Assembly: GCF_013282215.1 (NCBI RefSeq)
Contig: NZ_CP048103.1
Coordinates: forward strand, 868,001 to 932,000
DNA: 64,000 nucleotides
Reading direction: 5' to 3'
DNA from: Kroppenstedtia eburnea
Lineage (GTDB): Bacteria; Bacillota; Bacilli; Thermoactinomycetales; DSM-45169
Shown in pieces: positions 6,853 to 15,802 of the stretch. The notes under the pieces were generated by a model, which was not told the origin of the DNA, ran no database searches, and worked only from the letters and a program-made list of their open reading frames with translations. Numbering within the stretch: position 1 is the stretch's first letter; every line of letters starts with the position of its first letter. The translations under genes and the position numbers were made by a program.

Positions 6853-9231
6853 TCACTCCGGATCGTCCACCAGGTGGTAGAAGCGGGGGTCGATTTTTTT
6901 CAACAGGGGGAAACGGTCTTCCCGGGCGAGGATCGACAAGCGATGGAGCGGGCGGGTCATCGCCACATAGAAGAGTTTCAGATCCAGTTCGTCTTCGCTG
7001 TAGGCTTCATTCCAGTTGACGAGGATCACTTGATCAAATTCCAACCCTTTGGCCACATGGGCGGGGACGATCACGAGGTCGGCTTCCCCGAAAGGGTCTT
7101 CTCCGGAAAGGAGTCGGACGCTGAGATCCGTTTTCTGTGCCAAGGTGTTCAGGAGGGTTTGACACTCTTGCGGGGAGCGGCCGATCAGAGCTGCGGACCG
7201 ACAATCCCTCTCCCGGCCCCGTTTCACTTCGGACCGGATGGCAGCGGTCAGATCCCCAAGCTCTCGGAAAAGACCGACCCGTGGCGTTTCCCCGTGTCGA
7301 ACCACCGGTCGGGCGGGGAGAATCCCGGACCGGTTCATCAGCGGGATCAACTGGTTTGCCAGTTCCATGATTTCCACAGTGGTGCGGTAGCTCTGTTCCA
7401 AGGTTTGAAACTGGGCATGATCTTCCGGAAAGACCTGGTCCAGAACCTCTTGCCAATCCCGGATGCCACGATGGTCGTGAATTCCCTGGGCCAGGTCCCC
7501 CAGGATGGTGAAGATCGAGGTGCCGATCGCCTCTTTCAGGGCGAATATCTGAAACAAGCTGAAATCCTGGGCTTCATCGATCACCACATGTTTCAGTTTC
7601 CGTCTGTTGGGGATGCCGAAAAGTCTGTGTTTCAGATAGAGGAGGGCGGGGGTGTCTTCCATACTGATCCGTTTTTGCTCCAATTCCCGCCGGGTGCTGC
7701 GGCAGAGAAAGGAAATGCCATCAGCGGGAAGGGGTGAGGACAGCTCCCGAAAGCGGGACTCATCATCAAACAGTTCCCGGTAATGGGCGAAAACATCCTT
7801 TTTCTCAAACTGTTTCATATAGCGGGGGAGGAGTGCCCGGGCGGATTTTTGAATCTTGTTCAGGGTGATCTCTTTTCTGTCCATCCAGTGGACCACCTGC
7901 TGCCGGCGCTTTTCCGGATCCCGGATTCTCAAAAAGGCACGATCGATCTTCTCATCATAAAATTGTTCCGCTTCCTGCAATACCTCCTCCGTCTTCGACT
8001 TCAGCTCCTTTCGCAACCGCTGCCGGACCTTCTCCAGACGTCGGTAGACAGGGAGCCAGGCGGTTTCCCGCCGGATCCAGTCGCGGATCTCTTCCCGGGT
8101 GCGAATCCGGTATTTCTTGCCGAGAACGAAGTCTTCCTCCGGTGCCAGTTTCTCCACGACCTCCTCCACATAGCGGTCCAGGATGTTTTTGAACTCCATC
8201 GATCCCTTCAGGCGGGCGGACCATCGTTCCAGCGCGCGGGTCTTGTCATCGGAATTCCCGGAGATCCAGTCCAGGAGCTTCTGATCCGGATCGGTCAGCT
8301 TCATCTTTTTTCCGACCTCTTCCCTGAAGAAATCGGGGAACGTGGTCTGATACACATCCAGTACGCCCAACTCCGGCAGGACACCGGCCACATATCCCAG
8401 GAAGAGGCGGTTGGGAGCGAGGATCATCATCTGTTCCGGTTTAAACCGGTCGGCCCGATGGTATAGGTAATAGGCGATCCGGTGAAGGGCAATGGTGGTT
8501 TTCCCACTGCCGGCCACCCCCTGGACCACAAGGGGGAAATTGAGATCGGCCCGGATCACCCGGTTTTGTTCCGCCTGGATGGTGGAGACGATCTCATTGA
8601 GCCGGTGGTCGGGGTTTCGTTGGAGGGAGGCCTGCAGGAGTTCGTCCCGGCTGGTGACATCCACATCGCGGAAATCCCTCAGTTTGCCGGATTCGATTTC
8701 ATACTGTCGCTTCAAATGAAGTGTGCCGGCGACAATCTCCGTCTCCGATTCATAGGTTGCCTCTCCCAACCGTCCTTCATAGTAGAGAGTGGCGATCGGG
8801 GCGCGCCAGTCGATGATCACCGGCTGCTGGTTATCCTTGCGGAAGAGGGAGATTCTGCCGATGTAGAGCCGGTCTGGAGCATCGGCTCCCCAAGGTTGAA
8901 AATCGATGCGGCAGAAATAGGGTTTTTCCCGGATCGCACGGAGCCGGTCTTCATCCCGGATCAACATATCCATAAACTTGGCGTTGACCAGGATATTGAT
9001 ATAGCTTTGACTGCTGTCAAGGGAATCCAGTTCCTTCAACGCCCGGTGGATGTTTTTCCGGTCCTGATGATGTTCCGTATTCCCCAGCATCCGGTCGATA
9101 TAGTTCTGTGTGTAATGAAGCCGTTTCAGTTCTTCCGGATAATCGGGGTGGTCCTCGATCGACAAGGGGTATCGCCTCCTGACCGTAAGAGGGGTTCCCC
9201 CATTATAATCTTCATCCGTTAAAATCCGCAA
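6853..9231 (-). CDS. helD: HelD-like RNA polymerase-recycling UvrD-family ATPase
   Basis: This 792-residue superfamily 1 ATPase matches HelD, which enters RNA polymerase channels and removes stalled enzyme from DNA. An N-terminal helical arm (about residues 30-100) precedes the nucleotide-binding core. Walker A is [10 protein letters not shown] (about 237-246) and Walker B is [11 protein letters not shown] long helical insert separates the two halves. Helicase motifs near the C-terminus include [15 protein letters not shown] and [13 protein letters not shown]. The start is a TTG at the 5' end of the frame; its ribosome binding site is poor, so the first few residues are uncertain. It is monocistronic. 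Confidence 0.85.
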   Translation of the reverse strand: MRILTDEDYNGGTPLTVRRRYPLSIEDHPDYPEELKRLHYTQNYIDRMLGNTEHHQDRKNIHRALKELDSLDSSQSYINILVNAKFMDMLIRDEDRLRAIREKPYFCRIDFQPWGADAPDRLYIGRISLFRKDNQQPVIIDWRAPIATLYYEGRLGEATYESETEIVAGTLHLKRQYEIESGKLRDFRDVDVTSRDELLQASLQRNPDHRLNEIVSTIQAEQNRVIRADLNFPLVVQGVAGSGKTTIALHRIAYYLYHRADRFKPEQMMILAPNRLFLGYVAGVLPELGVLDVYQTTFPDFFREEVGKKMKLTDPDQKLLDWISGNSDDKTRALERWSARLKGSMEFKNILDRYVEEVVEKLAPEEDFVLGKKYRIRTREEIRDWIRRETAWLPVYRRLEKVRQRLRKELKSKTEEVLQEAEQFYDEKIDRAFLRIRDPEKRRQQVVHWMDRKEITLNKIQKSARALLPRYMKQFEKKDVFAHYRELFDDESRFRELSSPLPADGISFLCRSTRRELEQKRISMEDTPALLYLKHRLFGIPNRRKLKHVVIDEAQDFSLFQIFALKEAIGTSIFTILGDLAQGIHDHRGIRDWQEVLDQVFPEDHAQFQTLEQSYRTTVEIMELANQLIPLMNRSGILPARPVVRHGETPRVGLFRELGDLTAAIRSEVKRGRERDCRSAALIGRSPQECQTLLNTLAQKTDLSVRLLSGEDPFGEADLVIVPAHVAKGLEFDQVILVNWNEAYSEDELDLKLFYVAMTRPLHRLSILAREDRFPLLKKIDPRFYHLVDDPE

Positions 9232-9354
9232 AATTCCTGTGCGGGCGCCGGTGATTGTCTCCGTACGGATCGCAGGAAGAAATCTATTATTTTCGTGGTT
9301 TTCTCCTTCAGGTACAATAGGGTGGGAATTGCATACGGGAGGAGGGCGACTACG

Positions 9355-10299
9355 ATGAAATCGCCGGAGGGTTTATCACCCTATCTCACATTGAACAGGG
9401 AACAGTGGAAAAAATTGCGTGCTTCTGTCTCCATGCCCCTGACTGAGACGGAACTGGAGGATCTCAGGGGGATCAATGAAAATCTCTCCCTGGAAGAAGC
9501 ATCGGAAGTATACCTCCCTCTGTCCCGTCTCCTCAACCTGTTAGCCACCAGCAATCGCAAGATGTCTGAGGCTACGAGATTGTTTTTGGGAGACCTGAAC
9601 CCCAAAATCCCCTTTATTGTCGGGATCTCCGGCAGTGTCGCCGTGGGTAAGAGCACCACTGCCCGGGTGTTGCAGGCACTGTTGCGTCGCTGGCCGGGCA
9701 ACCCCCGGGTGGAGTTGGTGACGACGGACGGATTTCTCTACCCCAATCGGGTTTTGGAAGAAAGAGGATTGATGAAGCGGAAGGGCTTTCCCGAAAGCTA
9801 TGACCTGGAGGGGCTGATCCGGTTTCTGGCCGATTTGAAATCAGGCAAAGAAGAGGTGAGCGTACCCCTTTACTCCCATCTCACCTACGATATTCTGCCG
9901 GAGAAAAAAAAGTGGGTCCGCCGTCCCGACATCGTGGTGGTGGAGGGACTGAACATTCTTCAGAATCCCTGTGTGGGGCCTGTGGCTCCTTCTGTTTTTG
10001 TATCCGATTTCATCGATTTTTCCATTTATGTGGATGCGGATGAGGAGGATATCGCCCGCTGGTATGTGGAACGTTTTCAGGTGCTCCGCCGAACCGCATT
10101 CCGCGATCCCAACTCCTATTTCCGCCGCTATGCCGACTTGACCGAAGAAGAGGCCGTCGTCACTGCCCGGAGGATCTGGGAGGAGATCAACCGGGTCAAC
10201 CTGTTGCAAAACATCCTCCCCACCCGGGGGCGTGCCCGTCTGATCCTCACCAAAGGGCCGGATCATGTGGTTCGGCAAGTTCGGCTGCGGAAGATGTGA
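9355..10299 (+). CDS. coaA: Type I pantothenate kinase CoaA
   Basis: CoaA phosphorylates pantothenate in the first committed step of coenzyme A synthesis. The 314-residue protein has the P-loop [13 protein letters not shown], the substrate strand [13 protein letters not shown], the lid-region sequence RKGFPESYD, and [13 protein letters not shown], all typical of the bacterial type I kinase. The ATG at 9355 follows GGAGGAGG and replaces an upstream in-frame ATG that lacks a ribosome binding site. An intrinsic terminator follows. It appears to be transcribed alone. Confidence 0.93.
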   Translation: MKSPEGLSPYLTLNREQWKKLRASVSMPLTETELEDLRGINENLSLEEASEVYLPLSRLLNLLATSNRKMSEATRLFLGDLNPKIPFIVGISGSVAVGKSTTARVLQALLRRWPGNPRVELVTTDGFLYPNRVLEERGLMKRKGFPESYDLEGLIRFLADLKSGKEEVSVPLYSHLTYDILPEKKKWVRRPDIVVVEGLNILQNPCVGPVAPSVFVSDFIDFSIYVDADEEDIARWYVERFQVLRRTAFRDPNSYFRRYADLTEEEAVVTARRIWEEINRVNLLQNILPTRGRARLILTKGPDHVVRQVRLRKM

Positions 10300-10317
10300 T
10301 GAGGGACCCGATGACCC

Positions 10318-10353
10318 AAAGACCGTGCGACTGCAGGACGTGCGGTCTTTTTT
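10318..10353 (+). terminator. Terminator of coaA
   Basis: AAAGACCG and CGGTCTTT pair over a GC-rich loop that can extend the stem, followed by T6. Confidence 0.75.
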
Positions 10354-10405
10354 GTTATTCATTGGCGCATATTTCCAGTCGGGAGGAGAAGACTAACAGG
10401 TACAA

Positions 10406-10644
10406 GAAGCATTGTGAAACAGCCGTCATACCCATAGGGCACAAGTCGTGCCTGGGGTCGCTTTGCTCCCCGGTCACGCTATGCACTCACCAGTACAAGT
10501 CTCGCCAGGGGGCTTTCGCCCCTGGTCACGCTATGCAGGGAGGGTTGGGTTTCACATGGAGTGATTTTGGATTGTAAGAACAGCGAAAACGACATGTGAA
10601 ACCCAATCCCGACCGGCCAAGAATGCACTAAATCACAACGCTTC
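10406..10644. repeat. Palindromic intergenic element, type B, with two extra modules
   Basis: The ends GAAGCATTGTGAAAC and AAATCACAACGCTTC are inverted copies. Between the left end and the core hairpin lie two modules built on CACAAGTCGTGCC and GGTCACGCTATGCA, one of them the variant GTACAAGTCTCGCC. The core is GGGTTTCACATGGAG and CATGTGAAACCC. The copy ends 16-17 bases before the GGAGGG ribosome binding site of the polyketide synthase gene, so it may lie in that gene's 5' region. Confidence 0.85.
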
Positions 10645-10678
10645 AAGAGCCCCGAAAAGGACTGGAGGGATGGGATTT

Positions 10679-11743
10679 ATGCCTCGGATCGTGTCAGTCG
10701 GCACCGCCGTCCCGGAGCATATCCTTCCCCAGGAAGAAGCGAGGGAGTTTGTGCGCCGGCTTTTTGAGGATTCCTTCGACGACATCGACCGATACCTGCC
10801 GATCTTTGAGAATACCCGGATTCACACCCGACACCTGAGCCGCCCGCGAGTCTGGTTTGAACAGGATCGGGGATTTGCCGAACGAAACCGGATCTACATT
10901 GAGACGGCCTGTCACCTGGGGGAGGAAGCGGTGAGCCGTTGCCTGGATCAGGCAGGGATTTCACCCGCTGAGGTGGATCATCTGTTTTTTGTTTCCACCT
11001 CCGGCCTGGCCACTCCCAGTATCGATGCCCGTATGGTGAAGGGGTTGGGATTGAACCGGCATGTAAAACGAACCCCGATTTGGGGATTGGGGTGTGCCGG
11101 GGGGGCATCGGGGCTGGCCCGGGCCTGTGAATATGCCCGGGCTTATCCCGACAGCCGGGTGGTCTTGTTGGCGGTGGAACTGTGCAGCCTCACCTTCAGG
11201 CTGAATGACCGCTCCAAAAGCAATCTGGTGGCCACCTCCCTGTTCGCCGACGGAGCGGCCGCTGTGCTGGTGGCGGGAGATGCCGCCCGGATTCCCGGTG
11301 AGTGGGGGGAGCGGCCGGCGGTGTTGGATACGATGACCACGACCTGGCCGGATTCTTTGGATGTGATGGGTTGGGATGTGGCCGATGACGGGTTGAAGGT
11401 GGTTTTTTCCCGGGATATTCCCGGGATGGTCCGGAAAGAAGTATTGCCGGCGGTAAGGGAGTTCCTGGAGCGGACGGGGGTGGCTCCGGGTCAGGTCCAT
11501 CGCTATATCGCCCACCCCGGCGGAGCCAAGGTGTTGAAGGCGTACCAGGAGGCTCTGGAATTGCCCGGTGAGGCGTTGGTTCATTCCCGTGAGGTGTTGA
11601 GGGAATATGGCAATATGTCGTCGGCGACGGTTCTGTTTGTCTTGGAACGGGAACTCCGGGAATCTCACCAACCCGGGGAGTACGGACTGTTGACGGCGTT
11701 GGGTCCCGGTTTCAGCTCCGAATTGATGTTGCTCCGATGGTGA
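10679..11743 (+). CDS. bpsA: Type III polyketide synthase (alkylpyrone synthase, BpsA-like)
   Basis: This 354-residue thiolase-fold enzyme extends long-chain acyl starters with malonyl-CoA to give alkylpyrones or alkylresorcinols. The catalytic triad is visible: Cys139 in WGLGCAGG, His279 in YIAHPGG and Asn312 in YGNMSSATV. GGAGGG fits the ATG at 10679 better than the ATG at 10670, which nearly overlaps it. A methyltransferase of the BpsB type follows 18 bases later, the same pairing as bpsA-bpsB in Bacillus subtilis, where the products are alkylpyrone methyl ethers. The exact product is not readable from sequence. Confidence 0.88.
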   Translation: MPRIVSVGTAVPEHILPQEEAREFVRRLFEDSFDDIDRYLPIFENTRIHTRHLSRPRVWFEQDRGFAERNRIYIETACHLGEEAVSRCLDQAGISPAEVDHLFFVSTSGLATPSIDARMVKGLGLNRHVKRTPIWGLGCAGGASGLARACEYARAYPDSRVVLLAVELCSLTFRLNDRSKSNLVATSLFADGAAAVLVAGDAARIPGEWGERPAVLDTMTTTWPDSLDVMGWDVADDGLKVVFSRDIPGMVRKEVLPAVREFLERTGVAPGQVHRYIAHPGGAKVLKAYQEALELPGEALVHSREVLREYGNMSSATVLFVLERELRESHQPGEYGLLTALGPGFSSELMLLRW

Positions 11744-11761
11744 AGGAAGGGGGCGGGGGAT

Positions 11762-12310
11762 GTGAGCTTTTGGTTTCCGATGGTGATGGCCGGTCTGCTG
11801 TTGCAACGGGGGGCGGAGTTGCTTCTGGCCCGCAAACATACCCGCTGGATCCGTAACCAAGGAGGGGTGGAGGTGGGCCGGGAGCACTACCCGTTGTTGG
11901 TGGGGATCCATTTCCTGTTCTTTATATCCCTGACTTGGGAAGTGACCGGGACCGGCAGTCACCCCCCTGCTTGGTGGCCGGTTCCCTTCATTCTGTTTCT
12001 GGCAGCCCAGGGACTTCGGATCTGGAGCATTCACTCCCTCGGTCCCTATTGGAACACCCGGATCTGGGTGGTACCGGGACATCCCCGGGTGGTGCGGGGT
12101 CCCTACAAATACCTCTCCCACCCCAACTATGTGGTGGTGGTGACGGAGCTGTTGGTCCTGCCCCTCTTGTTCGGCGCTTATGTGACGGCGCTCACCCTGT
12201 CTGTTCTCAACCTGTTCGTTCTCCTGAAGGTGCGGATTCCGCTGGAAGAAAAAGCGCTGGCGGAGGCCGCCGGGGGGGATGGTTCGGGCCCGGATTTCGG
12301 GGGGGATTAA
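11762..12310 (+). CDS. bpsB: Isoprenylcysteine carboxyl methyltransferase-family protein (BpsB-like)
   Basis: The 182-residue integral membrane protein starts at a GTG after a G-rich ribosome binding site. It has about four membrane segments and the ICMT-family motif RGPYKYLSHPNYVVVV near residue 110, which binds S-adenosylmethionine. Its partner is the upstream type III polyketide synthase, so the likely reaction is O-methylation of the alkylpyrone hydroxyl. The last 15 residues are glycine-rich and end just before a weak terminator. Confidence 0.85.
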   Translation: MSFWFPMVMAGLLLQRGAELLLARKHTRWIRNQGGVEVGREHYPLLVGIHFLFFISLTWEVTGTGSHPPAWWPVPFILFLAAQGLRIWSIHSLGPYWNTRIWVVPGHPRVVRGPYKYLSHPNYVVVVTELLVLPLLFGAYVTALTLSVLNLFVLLKVRIPLEEKALAEAAGGDGSGPDFGGD

Positions 12311-12318
12311 TCCCTATA

Positions 12319-12344
12319 ACCCATGCAGGGACCTTGCGGGGTTT
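12319..12344 (+). terminator. Probable terminator of bpsA-bpsB
   Basis: AACCC, GCAGG, CCTTGC and GGGGTTTT form an imperfect stem 9 bases after the bpsB stop, followed by a short T run. Confidence 0.5.
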
Positions 12345-12360
12345 TCAGCCTGTCCACTAT

Positions 12361-12648
12361 AAATATTGTGATTTACTGCGTTTGAAGGCGATCGGGATTG
12401 GGTTTTACACGTCGTTTTCGTTGTTCTGACGATCCAAAATCACTCCATGTGAAACCCACCTCCCTACATAGCGAGACCGGGAACGGAGTGACCTAGGCGA
12501 GACTTGTGCTGGTGAGTGCATAGCGAGACCGGGAACGGAGTGACCTAGTCGAGACTTGTGCTGGTGAGTGCATAGCGAGACCGGGGAGCGAAGCGACCTT
12601 GGCACGACTTGTGCCCTATGGGTATGAACGGTTTTTTCACAATGCTTC
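12361..12648. repeat. Palindromic intergenic element, type B, with three extra modules (inverted)
   Basis: This copy is in reverse orientation. Its left end is AATATTGTGATTTACTGCG and its right end TTTTCACAATGCTTC, followed by TA. After the core come two almost identical units of about 52 bp (starting GCATAGCGAGACCGGGAACG at about 12470 and 12520), then a third unit with the variant GGGGAGCGAAGCGACC. The near identity of the first two units points to recent tandem duplication within the element. Confidence 0.88.
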
Positions 12649-12805
12649 TATGCTGTTTGACGGATTTTTCCTATGCCGGTCGTAGAATATTTCCGGATCC
12701 GTATTGCCTTTCACGTCGGATTCGGGTTTAATGAGGGGGATTTTTTCGGATTTCCGGGGCGAAATGGAGATCGTTTCCGGATGAACACGGCATAGGAGTG
12801 AGGGC

Positions 12806-13039
12806 ATGTCAGTGGAAATGGAAAATCTGCCGTTGCATGACCATGTAAAGGCCCATCTTTCCAAGCGGGCCGCTGCCATCTATTCTTCTGCTTATCAACT
12901 GATCTGGCTTCATCTGACAGGAGAGACCGAGGAAAAGGAATCCCTGGCCCATCAGGTGGCCTGGGACCGTCTGAAAGAGGAATACCTCTCCAAATCGGGA
13001 AAGGTTCGCATCCCATCCCCTATGCACCAACAATTCTAG
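12806..13039 (+). CDS. ChaB family protein
   Basis: The 77-residue protein matches the small ChaB family along its length: LPLHDHVKAHL, then IYSSAYQLIW, then SLAHQVAWDRLKEEY, which correspond to the LP-V, IY-AF-AW and AH-VAW-VK-EY positions of ChaB. ChaB is annotated as a regulator of cation transport in enterobacteria, but its biochemical role is poorly known. AGGAG precedes the ATG. The stop codon TAG is made of TA plus the first G of the adjoining type A repeat, and the likely terminator lies beyond that repeat. Confidence 0.75.
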   Translation: MSVEMENLPLHDHVKAHLSKRAAAIYSSAYQLIWLHLTGETEEKESLAHQVAWDRLKEEYLSKSGKVRIPSPMHQQF

Positions 13040-13195
13040 GGTGTGGCAGGTCAATTCATGAGACACGTTGTGAGAACAAGAGAGGGAGGGCGGGGTTTCA
13101 CATGGAGTGACTTTGGCTCGTCAGAACAACGGAAGGACATGTGAAACCCCATCCCGACCGGCCCGGCCCCGGATAATTATTTATCAGACACGCCC
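13039..13195. repeat. Palindromic intergenic element, type A, at a stop codon
   Basis: The ends are GGGTGTGGCAGGTCAATTC and TTTATCAGACACGCCC, flanked by TA on both sides (13037-13038 and 13196-13197). The core is GGGTTTCACATGGAGTGAC and CATGTGAAACCCC. The left TA and first G form the stop codon of the ChaB-family gene. Confidence 0.88.
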
Positions 13196-13241
13196 TAACC
13201 CCCCCGTAAACCGGAGGAGAGGGAGTATAATTTCCAAATCA

Positions 13242-13262
13242 CCCCGATGAACGGGGTTTTTT
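13242..13262 (+). terminator. Terminator, probably of the ChaB-family gene
   Basis: CCCCG and CGGGG pair around ATGAA and run into TTTTTTG. A TATAAT lies at 13226-13231 without a good -35 box, so an azlC leader attenuator is an alternative. The simpler reading is that the type A element separates the ChaB gene from its terminator. Confidence 0.65.
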
Positions 13263-13301
13263 GTTGTGGTATTCTTGTGAAAAAACAGAGGAGAATCGGA
13301 T

Positions 13302-13997
13302 GTGACACAACGACGGGGAGAATGGTTGCGGGGATGTTTCACAGCGGTTCCGATTATGGTGGGGTATCTTCCGATCGCTGTCACCTTCGGTGTGATTGCG
13401 CAGCAGACGGGGGTTCCCGCCTTGCAAACCACTTTGATGTCGATGTTGGTGTATGCCGGGGCCAGCCAGTTTATGGCGGTCAATATGTTAACAACGGGGG
13501 CCACTGGATTGGAAGTGGTGGCGGCCACCTTTGTCCTCAACTTTCGCCATTTTGTGATGGGACTTTCCCTGATGAATTTGCTCCGGGAGTTTCCTTCCCG
13601 CTGGAAACTTGCACTCTCCTCGGGAATGACCGATGAGACCTTTGCGATGGCTTCGGTCCGGGCCGGTTCGGAGGAAGAAATGTCACCGCGGTATGTGGCA
13701 GGAATGATGTTGGGAGCGTACTCCTCCTGGGTTATCGGCTCCCTGGCGGGCCATCTTCTTTCTCAGGTGATCCCGCCGACGGTAAGTGAAAGTATGTCCA
13801 TCGCTCTGTATGCGATGTTCATCGGATTGCTGGTGCCTTCCCTCCGCAAGGAATGGCAGGCGGGTGCCGTTGCCTTGTCCAGCATGCTTCTCTGTTGGGG
13901 ATTCAGCCGGGTATTGGATGACGGCTGGGCGATCGTTCTGGCCACGATACTTGGAGGGGGGATCGGTTCCTTTTGGATGAAGGGGGAGAAGTCATGA
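13302..13997 (+). CDS. azlC: Branched-chain amino acid exporter large subunit AzlC
   Basis: The 231-residue membrane protein belongs to the AzlC family, the large subunit of AzlCD exporters for branched-chain amino acids and analogues such as azaleucine. Family sequences include LPIAVTFGVIAQQTG, YAGASQFMAV and NFRHFVMGLSL. It starts at a GTG. Its stop overlaps the azlD start (ATGA). No azlB-type regulator gene is next to it. Confidence 0.88.
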   Translation: MTQRRGEWLRGCFTAVPIMVGYLPIAVTFGVIAQQTGVPALQTTLMSMLVYAGASQFMAVNMLTTGATGLEVVAATFVLNFRHFVMGLSLMNLLREFPSRWKLALSSGMTDETFAMASVRAGSEEEMSPRYVAGMMLGAYSSWVIGSLAGHLLSQVIPPTVSESMSIALYAMFIGLLVPSLRKEWQAGAVALSSMLLCWGFSRVLDDGWAIVLATILGGGIGSFWMKGEKS

Positions 13998-14296
13998 ATC
14001 TGGTCTGGATCATTCTCGGCATGTCGCTGGTCACCATGCTCCCCCGCTGGCTTTCCGTCTGGGTGCTGGGCAGGTGGAAATTACCCCCCCGGGTCCGTCT
14101 CTGGTTAAACAGTATCCCTTATGCCGCCCTCGGGGCCTTGATCTTCCCGGGAATCCTGTCCGTGGAACCCGGCGCTCCCGCCGTCGGACTGGTCGGGGGA
14201 TTGGTGGCCGGGGGGCTGGCGTACTTCCGGCTCCCCATCCTGGTGGTTATCACCGGGGCTGTCCTCGCCGTGATGGGGATGAAGGGATTGATCTGA
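13994..14296 (+). CDS. azlD: Branched-chain amino acid exporter small subunit AzlD
   Basis: The 100-residue protein has three to four hydrophobic segments and the AzlD-family sequence MLPRWLSVWVL and VRLWLNSIPYAALGALIFPG. Its ATG overlaps the azlC stop, implying translational coupling, and GGGGGAGAAG lies just upstream. An earlier in-frame ATG at 13973 lies inside azlC and is less likely. It works as a heteromer with AzlC in the membrane. Confidence 0.88.
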   Translation: MNLVWIILGMSLVTMLPRWLSVWVLGRWKLPPRVRLWLNSIPYAALGALIFPGILSVEPGAPAVGLVGGLVAGGLAYFRLPILVVITGAVLAVMGMKGLI

Positions 14297-14417
14297 TGTT
14301 TTTCTTCCACATACGAATTGGAAACAGTTAGTTACAGCTCCTTTTTGTATCTTCCTCCTTACCGGGGAAAATAAGCCATAGAGCAATTTTACCTGGTTTG
14401 GCAAAAGGAGGAGCAGT

Positions 14418-15755
14418 GTGATCAGAAAGAAGCTTTTTCTTGGGATGATGGTGTGGATAGTGACCTTGACTTGTGGTGTGGCACAGGGAGCCGGGGCACA
14501 GGTGGAGGACAAGCCATCCCGGAACCATCCGACAAATGTGATTCTGATGGTGGGAGACGGCATGGGATTCTCCCAGGTGACTGCCGCCGCTTATGTAAAG
14601 GGTGAGGGGGTGACTCCCGGTTCTTTGCACATGCTGAATCTGAACCCATACGGGAATGTGACCACCCATTCCCACAACAGTGTGGTGAAGGACTCTGCCG
14701 CGGCGGCCACGGCCCTCGCCTCCGGACAAAAAACGGACAACGGTCATCTCGGTGAAGGACCGGATTTCCGCCGGGTGAGGACGGTTCTGGAAGTTGCGGA
14801 GCAGAAAGGAATGAAAACGGGGTTGGTCACCACCGCCCGTCTGACCCATGCGACACCAGGGGCTTTTGTCGCCCATGTGCGGGATCGTCATGAGGAGAAT
14901 CAGGTCGCCGACCAGTTGTTGCAACGCCGTGTGGATGTGATGATGGGAGGGGGACTCCGCCATTTTCTACCCGCGGATCAGGGAGGACAGCGGCAGGACG
15001 GAAAAAACTTGCTCGACGAGGCCCGGAACCGGGGTTATACTGTCGTGAAAAACGATCATCAGCTCCAGCAGGCGGGAGATGGCAAGTTATTGGGTCTGTT
15101 CAACCTGTCTCATATGACCTATGATCTCGATCGGGAATTGACGGACGAACCCAGCCTGGCGGAAATGACCCAACAGGCGATCCGCCGTCTCCAGCGGGGC
15201 GGGAAAGGCTTTTTTCTCATGGTGGAGGGAGGGCGCATCGATCATGCGGGTCATGCCAATGATCCCGCCGCCAATATCCGGGAAACCCTGGCCTTTGACC
15301 AGGCTGTCCGGGAAGCGGCCCGGTTTGCCGGGAAGGATGGCAACACCTTGTTGATGGTCACCGCCGATCATGAAACCGGCGGAATGTCCGTCGGGGCCAA
15401 CGGTGAAAAGGCCTTCCACAAAGAGGTGATCCGGAAGGTGAAACGATCCGCTCACTTCATCGCCGGGAAACTGAAACCTGATGGCAGCAACCTGGAAGAA
15501 ATGTTGGGCCGATATGCGGGTATTCGGGACTTGAAACGGGAAGAGAAACAAAAGATCCTGTCCGCCGGTGAAAAGGAGGAGGGGATCGCCCGGGTGATCA
15601 GCGACCGGGCTTTGATCGGATGGACCACCCACACGCACACTGCGATGAATGTCCCTCTGTTCTGTGGCGGTCTCTGCAGTGAGCGTCCACAGGGTACGAT
15701 CGATAACACGGATATCGCCAGGATCATCTTTGATGCCATCGGGAAGAAAAGGTGA
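14418..15755 (+). CDS. Secreted alkaline phosphatase
   Basis: The 445-residue protein has a signal peptide (MIRKK, hydrophobic core, then GVAQGAGAQ) and acts outside the cell on phosphate monoesters. Family motifs are MVGDGMG (metal ligand Asp), VKDSAAAATALASG (nucleophilic Ser after Asp), GRIDHAGHAND and VTADHETGG (zinc ligands), and the final THTHTAM. The GTG start follows AGGAGGAG. I see no convincing PhoP box upstream. A strong bidirectional terminator separates it from the convergent peptidase gene. It resembles Bacillus PhoA and PhoB; which one cannot be decided. Confidence 0.92.
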   Translation: MIRKKLFLGMMVWIVTLTCGVAQGAGAQVEDKPSRNHPTNVILMVGDGMGFSQVTAAAYVKGEGVTPGSLHMLNLNPYGNVTTHSHNSVVKDSAAAATALASGQKTDNGHLGEGPDFRRVRTVLEVAEQKGMKTGLVTTARLTHATPGAFVAHVRDRHEENQVADQLLQRRVDVMMGGGLRHFLPADQGGQRQDGKNLLDEARNRGYTVVKNDHQLQQAGDGKLLGLFNLSHMTYDLDRELTDEPSLAEMTQQAIRRLQRGGKGFFLMVEGGRIDHAGHANDPAANIRETLAFDQAVREAARFAGKDGNTLLMVTADHETGGMSVGANGEKAFHKEVIRKVKRSAHFIAGKLKPDGSNLEEMLGRYAGIRDLKREEKQKILSAGEKEEGIARVISDRALIGWTTHTHTAMNVPLFCGGLCSERPQGTIDNTDIARIIFDAIGKKR

Positions 15756-15800
15756 AAAAGGAATCCGCTCCCCAAGTACCTGGGGGCGGATTCCTTTTCA
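15754..15800. terminator. Bidirectional terminator between phosphatase and peptidase genes
   Basis: TGAAAAAGGAATCCGCTCCCC pairs almost perfectly with GGGGCGGATTCCTTTTCA, with A and T runs on both sides. It serves the two convergent genes. Confidence 0.88.
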
Positions 15801-15802
15801 CT

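Noticed and set aside
12470-12620. Tandem units of about 52 bp considered as a CRISPR array
   Set aside because: There are only two to three units, they vary along their whole length, no unique spacers separate them, and the same modules occur in other repeat copies.
13226-13262. TATAAT followed by a hairpin with a T run, considered as an azlC attenuator
   Set aside because: There is no usable -35 box, and the hairpin is better explained as the terminator of the ChaB-family gene displaced by the inserted repeat.
14297-14417. Possible PhoP boxes upstream of the alkaline phosphatase gene
   Set aside because: TTACAG and TTTTAC occur, but not with the regular spacing of direct repeats expected for PhoP binding.
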